This document shows, piece after piece, positions 10,529-21,250 of a stretch of DNA of 64,000 bases. Position numbers and translations under genes: made by a program. Position 1 is the first letter of the stretch, and the number at the start of each line of letters is the position of its first letter. The notes under the pieces were generated by a model. The model was not told the origin of the DNA. It saw only the letters and a program-made list of their open reading frames with translations, and did not search any database. The stretch covers positions 124,469,750-124,533,749 of the forward strand of contig NC_055996.1 of assembly GCF_018446385.1 (NCBI RefSeq), written 5' to 3'. This DNA is from Zingiber officinale (taxonomy: Eukaryota > Streptophyta > Magnoliopsida > Zingiberales > Zingiberaceae).

Positions 10529-13191
10529 TGTTAGAGTGTATACTAAAAGCCTAGCTTTTGGTATAAACATTTATCTAGAAATAAGAATCACATTGGTCAA
10601 ATGTCTACATTTATGATAAATGTAGTTGTTCAATTAATTTATATTGTAGATAACATGGTGTGTGGTGTCACACACAGAAGATCATGTTATCAGTTTCCTT
10701 ATAAATTATAAACAGTAGCTCACGACTAAAATGGAAAGGGACAAACCATTGGAAGGTCGTAGTGTAATTATGTATTAGTTTATCTTGACTATATAATTAC
10801 ACTAGTACACTCAGAGTGTATTGAGTAGGACCATTAGAGGTCGTTTCTTTTATACTGACTTTATAAAGAAACAAAGACCTCAGTTATTATGGAAGTGTGT
10901 GCTCTTAATCCTAATATAATAACAAGCACATATGTTTGATATTTATTTCTTTAATTTATCAATGAGTGAGATTTAGTTCGATAAATCAATAAACCCGATA
11001 AATTGGGAAATGGTATCACTTATAGTGTGTGTTGTTGATTATAGAAGAAGCTGTGTCCTAGAGATACTAGGTTGATAATGTCCCCAAGAGGAGCTCATAA
11101 GGATTGTCATGTTAAACCCTGCAGGTGGACTTAGTCCGACATGACGATAAGGTTGAGTGGTACTACTCTTGGACTTAGATATTAATTAAATGAGTTGTCA
11201 GTAACTCACTTAATTAGTGGACATTTGATATCTTAAACACAGGGAGACTAACACACTCATAATAAGAAGGAGCCCAAAATGTAATTTGGGATTGGTGCGG
11301 TAGTTCAATAATAGTTCTCTAGTGGAATGAATTATTATTGATAAAATTAAGTTGTGTGTTCGGGGCGAACACAGGATGCTTAATTTTATCGGGAGACCAA
11401 AACCAATTCCTCCTCTCGGTCCCTATCGTAGCCTCTTGTATATAGAGATTTATACCTACCACATACCCACCTTCTTACCCATCCAATGGGGCCGGCCAAG
11501 CTAGCTTGGAACCCAAGCTAGGGCCGGCCAAGACCAAGTGGATGAGTTAAGTTGGTGGCCGGCCAAAGCTTGGGTCCCAAGCTTAGGTGGCCGGCCACTA
11601 GAATATTAAAAAGGATTATTATTAAAATTATTTCTTATGTGGATATCATGTTTTTAAAGAGAGTTTAAAATTAAAAATTTCCTTTTATAGCTTTCTACAA
11701 AAGATTAAGAGAAGAGATTAATCTCTTTCCTTATTTGTAGTTTAAAAGGATGGTTTTAATTTTTGGTAAAAACTTTTCTTATTTGTAAATCATCTATATG
11801 TTTAAAAGAGAGTTTAAAATTTGAAATCTTTCCTTATTTGTTGAAAACTTTCCTTTTTAAACATGTTCATGATTTAAAAGAAAGTTTAAAAATTAAATAT
11901 TCTCTTTTATAAGTTTCTACAAGAGATTAAGAAAAGATTTGATATCTTTCCTTATTTGTAGATTAAAAGAGATTTTAATTTTTAGAGATAACTTTCTTTT
12001 TATCCACATGTTTAAAAGAAAGATTTTAATTTATTAAATTTCCTTTTTATAAACCAATCATGAAGGGATAAAAATTATTGAGAAATTTTATAAAATTCCG
12101 GAAGCAAATAAGGAAGTTTTAATTGGTGTTTAAAATTTTATTTGCTTGGAGTTTTTTATTGTGGCCGGCCATTATAAAATTGAGAAAGGAAATTATTTTT
12201 AATTAAATAAATTTTCCTTTTCAATGGCAAAAGAATTAAGGAAGTTTTTATTAAAATTTCCTTATTTGCCAAGATCAAGGATTATAAAAGAGGGGGTAGA
12301 GGAGGCTTCATGGCGAACGAATCTATTCTATTTTTCTCTCCCTCTTTTCTTCTTCTTGTGGCCGGCCCTAGCCTTTCTCCCTTCTTCTCTTTTGGTGGCC
12401 GAACCATACATCTCTTGGAGCTCTTGTTGGTGGCCGGACCTAGGAAGGAGAAGAAGAAAAGGAGGAAGCCTCATCTTGAAGATCCCTTGGAGTATTGGTG
12501 GTGATCAAGTTCTTCTTCCTTGGAGGTGGTTCTTCTTGTGGCCGAACCTTGCTTGGAGAAGAAGAAGGTGCGTGGTGGTTCTCGTCTCGGAAGATTGTCG
12601 CCCACACGACGTCCGGGATAAGAAGAGGAATACGGTAGAAGATCAAGAGGTTTTTTCTAAAAGGTATAACTAGTAATTTTTCTTTCCGCATCATACTAGT
12701 TATTTTTGGAAATAATACCAAATACAAGAGGCTTACGTTCTAGTGTTTCGAATATGGTTTTTCGAAGTTGTGTTCTTTTGTTTCTTTCTTTTCCTTGTGA
12801 TTTGATTGTTCTCTTTGGTTAACCTAAAGTTATTTTAGGAAATTAAATATTAGCTTTCTATTAAAGGTTTTGTCTAGTCGGTGGTGGTTGCTCCCATATC
12901 CAAGAAGGCCATGTGCCTCGCCACGTCAGTACTGGGAACCTTTTATGGAAATTAATATTTAATGGAATTAATAACTTAAGGAGACTTGGGTCGAACGTGT
13001 TAAGTTCCGCAGGAGATCCAAGTCAAAACCTAAAAGAACAAATAGATTAAGTTTTGGATCAAACGTGTTAAGTTCCGCAGGCGATTCAAAATTTAATTTA
13101 AAAGAACACATGGTAGCTAGGAAAAGGTTCAAACCTTTGTACAAAATTTTTGTACAGTGGAACCTATAGGTTTTCCGAGTAGCAACCAACA
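10529..13191 (+). repeat. 5' LTR of the 9.9-kb copia element (2,663 bp)
   Basis: It starts TGTTAGAGTG and ends CAACCAACA. It contains at least six GGCCGGCC sites (11490, 11522, 11557, 11589, 12163, 12360) and many GTTTAAAAGAGAG-type repeats at 11640-12100. A 149-codon frame (12224-12673) is repeated in the 3' LTR and shows no protein family signature. Confidence 0.9.
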
Positions 13192-13193
13192 AT

Positions 13194-13205
13194 TGATATC
13201 AGAGC
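13194..13205 (+). other. Primer-binding site of the 9.9-kb copia element
   Basis: TGATATCAGAGC lies 2 bp inside the 5' LTR. It differs by one base from the standard TGGTATCAGAGC, which should weaken initiator-tRNA pairing. Confidence 0.75.
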
Positions 13206-14800
13206 TAGGGTTTTGCCTCTGTGTATTTGGTATTAGTTTAATTATGCACATGTCATACATAATTTAGGCAGGTTAATAGTAGGATGTGCTAACTTTGTGG
13301 ATGTAGGATCCAACTATTATGGCTTATAGTTATTATGTGTGTGATTGGACCCTTGGACATGTCAAGGGCATTTTATTGTGTGTGCATGATTGTATTATAA
13401 AATACGGAGGTGTATTTAGTTTTATTAGGATTTTATTTTTGATCTAGATACATGTACATTCCTTTTATGGAATATAGGATCAAAATGTAAAATTCTATTT
13501 ATGTCATGGATCTAATCTTGCAAAGCGTGGAACCTTCGAAGGACCAGAGGTGCAGTGGAACTAGGAGCAAGATGGATGCGACAGCTAGACCCGTGGCGGT
13601 GGCCAAATATGGCAACTTGGGATGACAACACACGGAGGACAACTAGAGATAAAAGCCATAATAGTTGAAAATTAGATTTTCTATTTATTGCTTTTATATT
13701 GTCTTGTGGGTGCATGTTGGTTTACATATTTAGTAGGCTAGCATAGTTAAAATTCCTCATTTATAAATAACTAAGTGGGAGGAATTTTTAAGTAAATCCC
13801 ATGGTCTCCATTACTGGTTTGTAAGTGATGCAAACAAGCTTGCGCGTTGGCTCTGAGTGCCTTCCTCCATAACGGATGAGCTTGTTTGTGGATCACTAGA
13901 ACAGACTTCCATTTTTGGATGACTATAGGAAGTTAATTAAGAGCGTGTGATCTTCCCCAACGGAAGGGCCATAATCTTATTAATGGACTTAGTGTCAAGT
14001 AATGGTATACACTTAGACACATCTAATAGTATCCTCCCCATCGGAGTCATTGCTATTATTTGTGTGACCAAATGAAACCAACTATTAATTTGTCATAAAA
14101 CTAGGTTGACAAGATAATAAAATTAAAGGGTTAAAACCCCTCTTACAAATGATTGATTTTGTATACGTCCACACTAACGTGGCATACAAAATTAACGGTG
14201 TTTGAGATAATTTTATTTGTCATAAAGATACGTTGACAAGATAGTTAATGGGTAAAACCCTCCTTTTACAAATGTTGAATTTGTATACGTCCACACTAAC
14301 GTGGCATGCAAAATTCACGGTGTTTGAGGTATTGGTGAATTTAAATAATATTGTTTGAGGAATCAATGTTATTTTAAATTCAAAGAGTTTTGACCAAATA
14401 TTTGATCAAAGACAGATCAACTATTAATTTTATTCGTCATAAAGTAAAGTTGACGAGATAATAAAATTAATGAATAAAATCTCCTCTTCGATTTTGTATA
14501 CACAAAATTCATGGAGATTTTAAGGAGTTGATCTTGACTAAATATTTTTGTGATTCTTAGGATGTTTGTCAATCCCTAGTAGTCATACTATAGAAAAAGA
14601 CTTAGTAGTCCCAATTGTAATGATTGGAAATAGGACTTGGACATTAAGGTAGACTGTCTTCTTAGAACTAAGAACAATTTAGGTGTATTTAATTCATTAG
14701 TTGAAACATGTATAGTGGTGTTATCTACCAGAACCTGGAGTGTAGATACAAGATGCCATTAATCATGTTTGCAATTCATTGCAGGGTTCCAGGAAACCCG
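13206..14800 (+). other. Leader and degraded gag region of the copia element
   Basis: No long reading frame exists. The stretch matches, in reverse, the leader of the second element (61670-62750): the blocks GCATTTGTAAGTGATGCAAAC-like near 13815 and CCACACTAACGTGGCAT near 14168 and 14288 recur there. CCACACTAACGTGGCAT occurs twice, 120 bp apart, showing a local duplication. Recognisable gag is absent. Confidence 0.6.
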
Positions 14801-17700
14801 ACAACTAAATGAAAGGTAAATCACCGTCCACATGGGCACTACTGTAAAAGTGGTAGCTATTGCAGTGGGAGATGTTTATCCTTTGATAAGAATAAAATAT
14901 GGATTTTAAGTAATTGTCTTTACGTACCAAGTTTAGAAAGAACCTGACTTCAGTTTCTAAACTATTATAGATATTGTGTCTATTTTGATAACAAAGTTGT
15001 TATCAAGAAAAATAGCGAAGTTATCTATTCTGGTATGGTAGTTGACAATTTATAATCCAATAACTCCCACGATGCAACAAATGGAAATTAGTAACACATC
15101 TTCTAATTTTAAGAGAAAGTAACCTTCGGAAATGAACCAATTATATCTTTGACATCTAAAAGCTAGGTTATACTTGAGTAGGATTCATTGGTAGCTGATG
15201 AACTTTTGGGTTCATTAGTAGTGGAAATCTTTCCAACCTGCGAGTCTTACTTGGAAGGAAAATAACCAAGGAGCTTTTAAGTCTAAGGGGTATGGAACCA
15301 AAGATATATAGGAATTGGTTCATTCTGATTTGTGTGATCCTATGAGCATCCAGGCAAGAGGTTGTTTCAAATATTTTATCTATTTTATAGATAACTATTT
15401 GAGATACGGATATATTTACTTGATGTGCCGCAAGTCTAAGTGCTTTGATTAGTTCAAAGAGTACGAGGCGGATGTGGAGAAACGACAAAGTAAAAATATC
15501 AAGACACTACGGTGGCAAGTACCTCTTGGGAGAATTTAGGAGTCATTTATCAGAAGTAGGGATTCAATCCCAACTAACTACAGCTGGTACACTCCAACAG
15601 AATGGTGTAGTAGAAAGAAGGTAAAGGACTCTTATGGAATAATTAGATAGATGATGAGTTATTCAGAAAATTACCAAATTTGTTTTAAGGATAAACTCTG
15701 AAAACGAAAGTGAACATAGTACCTTCCAAGATAGAACTCTCTACTCATATAGAATTGCTGAATAGGTGAAAACCTATTTTGAAGCATATTCGGATTCGGG
15801 TAATCCAGCACATATGAGAGACAATGATAAGTTGGATAGGAGTCCACTTGTTTGTAAGTTATCCTAGATAAACAAAAGTAGGTTTATAGTCTTAAAAATC
15901 AGAAAGTCATTGTTAGCAACAATGACTGATTTTTAGAAAAGGGCTATATAATGAACCACGTGCTCATAAGTAAATTTGTTCTTAAGGAAATAATAAAGGA
16001 CATATCTAACCTAGTACCAACTGTACAAGATAAGATACCACAAGAAAACTGCAACACGTATCACAAATGATACACAATTGCAGAAAGTGCCTTGTCGTAG
16101 TGGGAGGGTTGTTAGGCAACCTAAATAGGTCATGTTTTGGGAGAGTTTTTGGACTCGATCCCTGAAGGACATAAACCTGATCTCCGGACATATGATAAAG
16201 CACTCCAAGATAAATATGCAGCATCTTGGCAAAGAGTAATGAATAATAGAATTAGAATATATGTATTCTAATAAAATCTGGAAGCTTGTAGAACCACCAA
16301 GTGGTGTAAAAGCCTTTGGGTGTAAAAGGTCTATAATAGGAAAAGAGGGATAGACAGGAAGGTAGAAACCTTCAAAGCAAGGCTAGATGAAAAAGGAAAC
16401 TTTTTCACTGGTAGCCATGCTTAAGTCTATTCGGATTCTTTTATCTATTTGGCAAGTGGATGTCAAGACAACATTCCTTAATGGAAGTCTTGAAGAAAAC
16501 ATCTATATAAAGCAACCAGAAGGGTTCATTGCAAAGGGCTAAGAGCATCTTGTGTGCAAGCTCAATCAGTCTATGGACTGAGGCAAAGCTTCAAGGTCTT
16601 GGAACATCCGGTTTATCAAAGTAATCCAGATCTATGGATTTAGTAACCAGATAAGTCTTGTGTATACAAAAGATGTGATGGAAACGTGGTGATATTTCTT
16701 GTACTATACTTAGATAACATTTTTGGTAGTTGGAAACAATATCAAAATGTTGTCAGAAGTAAGGGTATGGTTGTCCAAACAATTTGATATAAAGGACTTG
16801 GGAGAATGTATATATTCTTGAGATCAAAGTAATAAGGGATCGCAAGAAAAGAATATTTTACTTATCCCAAGCTTCATACATCGAAAAAAAAAAAAAAAAT
16901 CCTTGCTCGTTTTAAGCATACAAAACTCCAAGAAAGGTTTCTTACCTTTTCAGGATGGAGTAACTTTATCTAAAGATATGTCTCTGTAGACATCAAAGGA
17001 GATAAAGGAAATAAAGGCAGTTCTTTATGCTACGGCTGTTGGAAGCCTAATGTATGCTATGCACGAGATCAGAAATCTGTTTTGCCAAGGGCATAGTTAG
17101 CAGATATCAAAGTAATCCTGGACAAGGACAGTGGACTGCAATAAAGCATATATTAAAGTACCTTAGAGGCGCTAGAGATTATATGCTAGCTTACAAGGCA
17201 GTTAATTTGGTCCCTGTGGGTTGCACGGATTTTGACTTCCAATCGGATAGAGACAATAATAAATCAAGCTCGGGGTTTTGTGTTTACTTTAGGAGGTAAA
17301 TTCATAACTATGGAAGAGTGATAAGCATAGGTGTTTTTCTGGACTCCACCATAGAAGCTTAGTATATGGCAAACCTCTGAGGTAGCCATAAAAGCTGAAT
17401 GACTCAATAACCTCAAGATAGACTTAGATATGATTTCTGGTTTGTCCAAAGATTATTACAATTTATTGTAATAATGTTGGTGCAGTAGCAAACTCGAAGA
17501 AACCATAAGTCTATTAAGACAAGTAAACACAATAGAGCGCAAGTACCACCCAATACAAGAAATTGTATAAACGAGGAGAAGTTGTTGCCGCCTAGATTGC
17601 ATCAGGTGATGACCTATAGATCCTTTCACTAAGGTCCTTAAGGCAAGAGCTTTTGATGGGCATGTTGAAGGGTTGGGAATCAGATGTATGGCAGCTGATA
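14801..17700 (+). pseudogene. Copia pol remnant, many stops and frameshifts
   Basis: Pieces appear in the usual copia order. GAG-pre-integrase is near 14830-15290, integrase fragments at 15290-15700, a reverse-transcriptase piece near 16440-16540 (WQVDVKTTFLNGSLEENIYI), the catalytic strand at about 16690-16730, and RNase H at 17054-17299 (YQSNPGQGQWTAIKHILKYL). The catalytic strand reads LYLDNIF instead of YVDD, so the second aspartate is lost. A 15-base A run lies at about 16884-16898. No product could be made. Confidence 0.8.
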
Positions 17701-17719
17701 TGGCAACTTAGTCTTTTAG

Positions 17720-17733
17720 TATAAGTGGGAGAT
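17720..17733 (+). other. Polypurine tract of the 9.9-kb copia element
   Basis: TAAGTGGGAGAT directly precedes the 3' LTR start. The same tract, inverted, abuts the LTR of the second element at 57787. Confidence 0.75.
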
Positions 17734-20412
17734 TGTTAGAGTGTATACTAAAAGCCTAGCTTTTGGTATAAACATTTATCTAGAAATAAGAATCACATTG
17801 GTCAAATGTCTACATTTATGATAAATGTAGTTGTTCAATTAATTTATATTGTAGATAACATGGTGTGTGGTGTCACACACAGAAGATCATGTTATCAGTT
17901 TCCTTATAAATTATAAACAGTAGCTCACGACTAAAATGGAAAGGGACAAACCATTGGAAGGTCGTAGTGTAATTATGTATTAGTTTATCTTGACTATATA
18001 ATTACACTAGTACACTCAGAGTGTATTGAGTAGGACCATTAGAGGTCGTTTCTTTTATACTGACTTTATAAAGAAACAAAGACCTCAGTTATTATGGAAG
18101 TGTGTGCTCTTAATCCTAATATAATAACAAGCACATATGTTTGATATTTATTTCTTTAATTTATCAATGGGTGAGATTTAGTTCGATAAATCAATAAACC
18201 CGATAAATTGGGAAATGGTATCACTTATAGTGTGTGTTGTTGATTATAGAAGGAAACTGTGTCCTAGAGATACTAGGTTGATAATGTCCCCAAGAGGAGC
18301 TCATAAGGATTGTCATGTTAAACCCTGCAGGTGGACTTAGTCCGACATGACGATAAGGTTGAGTGGTACTACTCTTGGACTTAGATATTAATTAAATGAG
18401 TTGTCAGTAACTCACTTAATTAGTGGACATTTGATATCTTAAACACAGGGAGACTAACACACTCATAATAAGAAGGAGCCCAAAATGTAATTTGGGATTG
18501 GTGAGGTAGTTCAATAATAGTTCTCTAGTGGAATGAATTATTATTGATAAAATTAAGTTGTGTGTTCGGGGCGAACACGGGATGCTTAATTTTATCGACC
18601 AAACACCAATTCCTCCTCTCGGTCCCTATCGTAGCCTCTAGTATATAGAGATTTATACCCACCTCATACCCGCCTTCTTACCCATCCAATGGGGCCGGCC
18701 AAGCTAGCTTGGAACCCAAGCTAGGGCCGGCCAAGACCAAGTGTATGAGTCAAGTTGGTGGCCGGCCAAAGCTTGGGTCCCAAGCTTAGGTGGCCGACCA
18801 CTAGAATATTAAAAAGGATTTTTATTAAAATTATTTCTTATGTGGATATCATGTTTTTAAAAGAGAGTTTAAAAATTAAAATTTCCTTTTATAGCTTTAT
18901 ACAAAAGATTAAGAGAAGAGATTAATCTCTTTCCTTATTTGTAGTTTAAAAGGATGGTTTTAATTTTTGGTAACAACTTTCCTATTTTGTAAATCATTTA
19001 TATGTTTAAAAGAGAGTTTAATATTTGAAAGCTTTCCTTATTTGTTGATTAAAGGAGGATTTTAAATTTTAAGAAAACTTTCCTTTTAAACATGTTCATG
19101 ATTTAAAAGAAAGTTTAAAATTAAATATTCTCTTTTATAAGTTTCTACAAGAGATTAAGAAAAGATTTGATATCTTTCCTTATTTGTAGATTAAAAGAGA
19201 TTTTAATTTTAGAGATAACTTTCTTTTTATCCACATGTTTAAAGAAAGATTTTAATTTATTAAATTTCCTTTTATAAACCAATCATGAAGGGATAAAATT
19301 ATTGAGAAATTTTATAAAATTTCGGAAGCAAATAAGGAAGTTTTAATTGGTGTTTAAAATTTTATTTGCTTGGAGTTTTTATTGTGGCCGACCATTATAA
19401 AATTGAGAAAGGAAATTATTTTAATTAAATAAATTTTCCTTTTCAATGGCAAAAGAATTAAGGAAGTTTTTATTAAAATTTCCTTATTTGCCAAGATCAA
19501 GGATTATAAAAGAGGGGGTAGAGGAGGCTTCATGGCTAACGAATCTATTCTATTTTTCTCTCCCTCTTTTCTTCTTCTTGTGGCCGGCCCTAGCCTTTCT
19601 CCCTTCTTCTCTTTTGGTGGCCGAACCATACATCTCTTGGAGCTCTTGTTGGTGGCCGGACCTAGGAAGGAGAAGAAGAAGAGGAGGAAGCCTCATCTTG
19701 AAGATCCCTTGGAGTATTGGTGGTGATCAAGTTCTTCTTCCTTGGAGGTGGTTCTTCTTGTGGCCGAACCTTGCTTGGAGAAGAAGAAGGTGCGTGGTGG
19801 TTCTCGTCTCGGAAGATCGTCGCCCACACGACGTCCGGGATAAGAAGAGGAATACGGTAGAAGATCAAGAGGTTTTTCTAAAAGGTATAACTAGTAATTT
19901 TTCTTTCCGCATCATACTAGTTATTTTTGGAAATAATACCAAATACAAGAGGCTTACGTTCTAGTGTTTCGAATATGGTTTTTCGAAGTTGTGTTCTTTT
20001 GTTTCTTTCTTTTCCTTGTGATTTGATTGTTCTCTTTGGTTAACCTAAAGTTATTTTAGGAAATTAAATATTAGCTTTCTATTAAAGGTTTTGTCTAGTC
20101 GGTGGTGGTTGCTCCCATATCCAAGAAGGCCATGTGCCTCGCCACGTCAGTACTGGGAACCTTTTATGGAAATTAATATTTAATGGAATTAATAACTTAA
20201 GGAGACTTGGGTCGAACGTGTTAAGTTCCGCAGGAGATCCAAGTCAAAACCTAAAAGAACAAATAGATTAAGTTTTGGATCAAACGTGTTAAGTTCCGCA
20301 GGCGATTCAAAATTTAATTTAAAAGAACACATGGTAGCTAGGAAAAGGTTCAAACCTTTGTACAAAATTTTTGAACAGTGGAACCTATAGGTTTTCCGAG
20401 TAGCAACCAACA
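17734..20412 (+). repeat. 3' LTR of the 9.9-kb copia element (2,679 bp)
   Basis: It is a direct copy of 10529-13191 with a few substitutions and short indels (for example the AAGGAGGATTTT stretch near 19045, absent from the 5' copy). The ends are identical to those of the 5' LTR. Confidence 0.9.
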
Positions 20413-20417
20413 GGTTG

Positions 20418-21024
20418 CAATTCTGACAATGTTATCTCCGAGAGGGAATCCAATTAACTTGGAGATGACCGAGTTTAGGTTGAGAGCTATGCCGATGTGG
20501 GGTGGGGAGCTAAGTCCCGTTGAAGTCCGATCGGCATGGCCGATTAGGTTTATGCTAGAAGTCGTGCCCTAAGAAGTGGGGAGCTAAGCCCCTAGATCTG
20601 ACCAGCTCTAGGGCTGATCAGGTGTATGTTGGGAGTCATGCCTATGAGAAATAGGGAGTTGAACCCCAGGGATCCGACCGGCTCTGCGGCTGATCGAGTG
20701 TAAGCTGGAAGTCATGCCCATGGGAAGTGGGGAGTTGAGCCCCAGGGGTCCGACTGGCTCTGGAGCCGATCGAGTGTAAGCTGAGAGTCATGTCCGTGAG
20801 AAGTGGAGAACTGAGCCTCGGGAGTCCGACTGGTTCTGGGGCCGATCGGGTGTATGTTGGAAGTCATGCTCATGAGAAGTGGGGAGTTGAGTCTCATTGA
20901 AAACGGTCTGTTTGGTTATGTACACTCTGACTTTGACTACTACCTCACATTGACTTTGACTATCATATTATCTTAATTATCGACCTCACATTATCTTTGG
21001 GACCACTCACAACATGCCGTATCA
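20418..21024 (-). repeat. Gypsy LTR, outer part, after the copia insertion
   Basis: This continues the LTR that began at 10066. It contains a 76-bp tandem array. A possible outer end is ATCA at 21021-21024, pairing weakly with the TGAT start; that would make the LTR about 1.07 kb before interruption. The outer boundary is uncertain. Confidence 0.45.
20485..20895. repeat. 76-bp tandem array, about 5 copies
   Basis: GTCATG recurs at 20635, 20711, 20787 and 20863, a constant 76-bp step, and a variant GTCGTG lies at 20561. Each unit carries the phrases AGTGGGGAG, GAGCCCCAGG and CCGATCGAGTGTAAGCT with differences. Confidence 0.8.
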
Positions 21025-21170
21025 ATAATTAAATTGAAAAGATCTATGGCATCAACAACTTTTTTTCATATTATTATCAACTACTATATTTTTTCTTACC
21101 ACTGCTTGAATTTTCAAGAACTTCCCAGCAGATGGTAGGGGTTCGAGAGTCCCTGTCATAAGGATCTTGT

Positions 21171-21183
21171 CAGCCCCGGTCCT
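21171..21183. repeat. hAT left terminal inverted repeat
   Basis: CAGCCCCGGTCCT pairs with the right end with two mismatches. A further shared block GGCCCTGGGCGA follows inside both ends (near 21201 and, inverted, near 25628). Confidence 0.85.
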
Positions 21184-21250
21184 TCGACTCAGGAGGCCCT
21201 GGGCGAAATAATAAAATGAGATCCTAAATAAATTTTTAATAATATATAAT

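Larger units (their letters stand above)
10529..20412 (+). mobile_element. Ty1/copia element, complete in structure, 9,884 bp, TSD GGTTG
   Basis: Two direct LTRs (10529-13191 and 17734-20412) enclose a 4.5-kb interior with a primer site, a decayed pol and a polypurine tract. The 5-bp target duplication GGTTG is exact at 10524-10528 and 20413-20417. It inserted into a gypsy LTR. The interior matches the minus-strand element at 55388-64000. The RNase H sequence of that relative, with its YASAVGSLMYAMLCTRPDIC block, points to the Angela/BARE-type lineage; this assignment is from memory. The LTRs look almost identical, yet the coding region is full of stops. Confidence 0.9.

Noticed and set aside
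12224..12673. 149-codon frame in the copia LTR, repeated at 19446-19964
   Set aside because: It lies wholly within the LTR, has no family motif, and the 3' LTR copy changes its end by a one-base shift. It is LTR sequence, not a gene.
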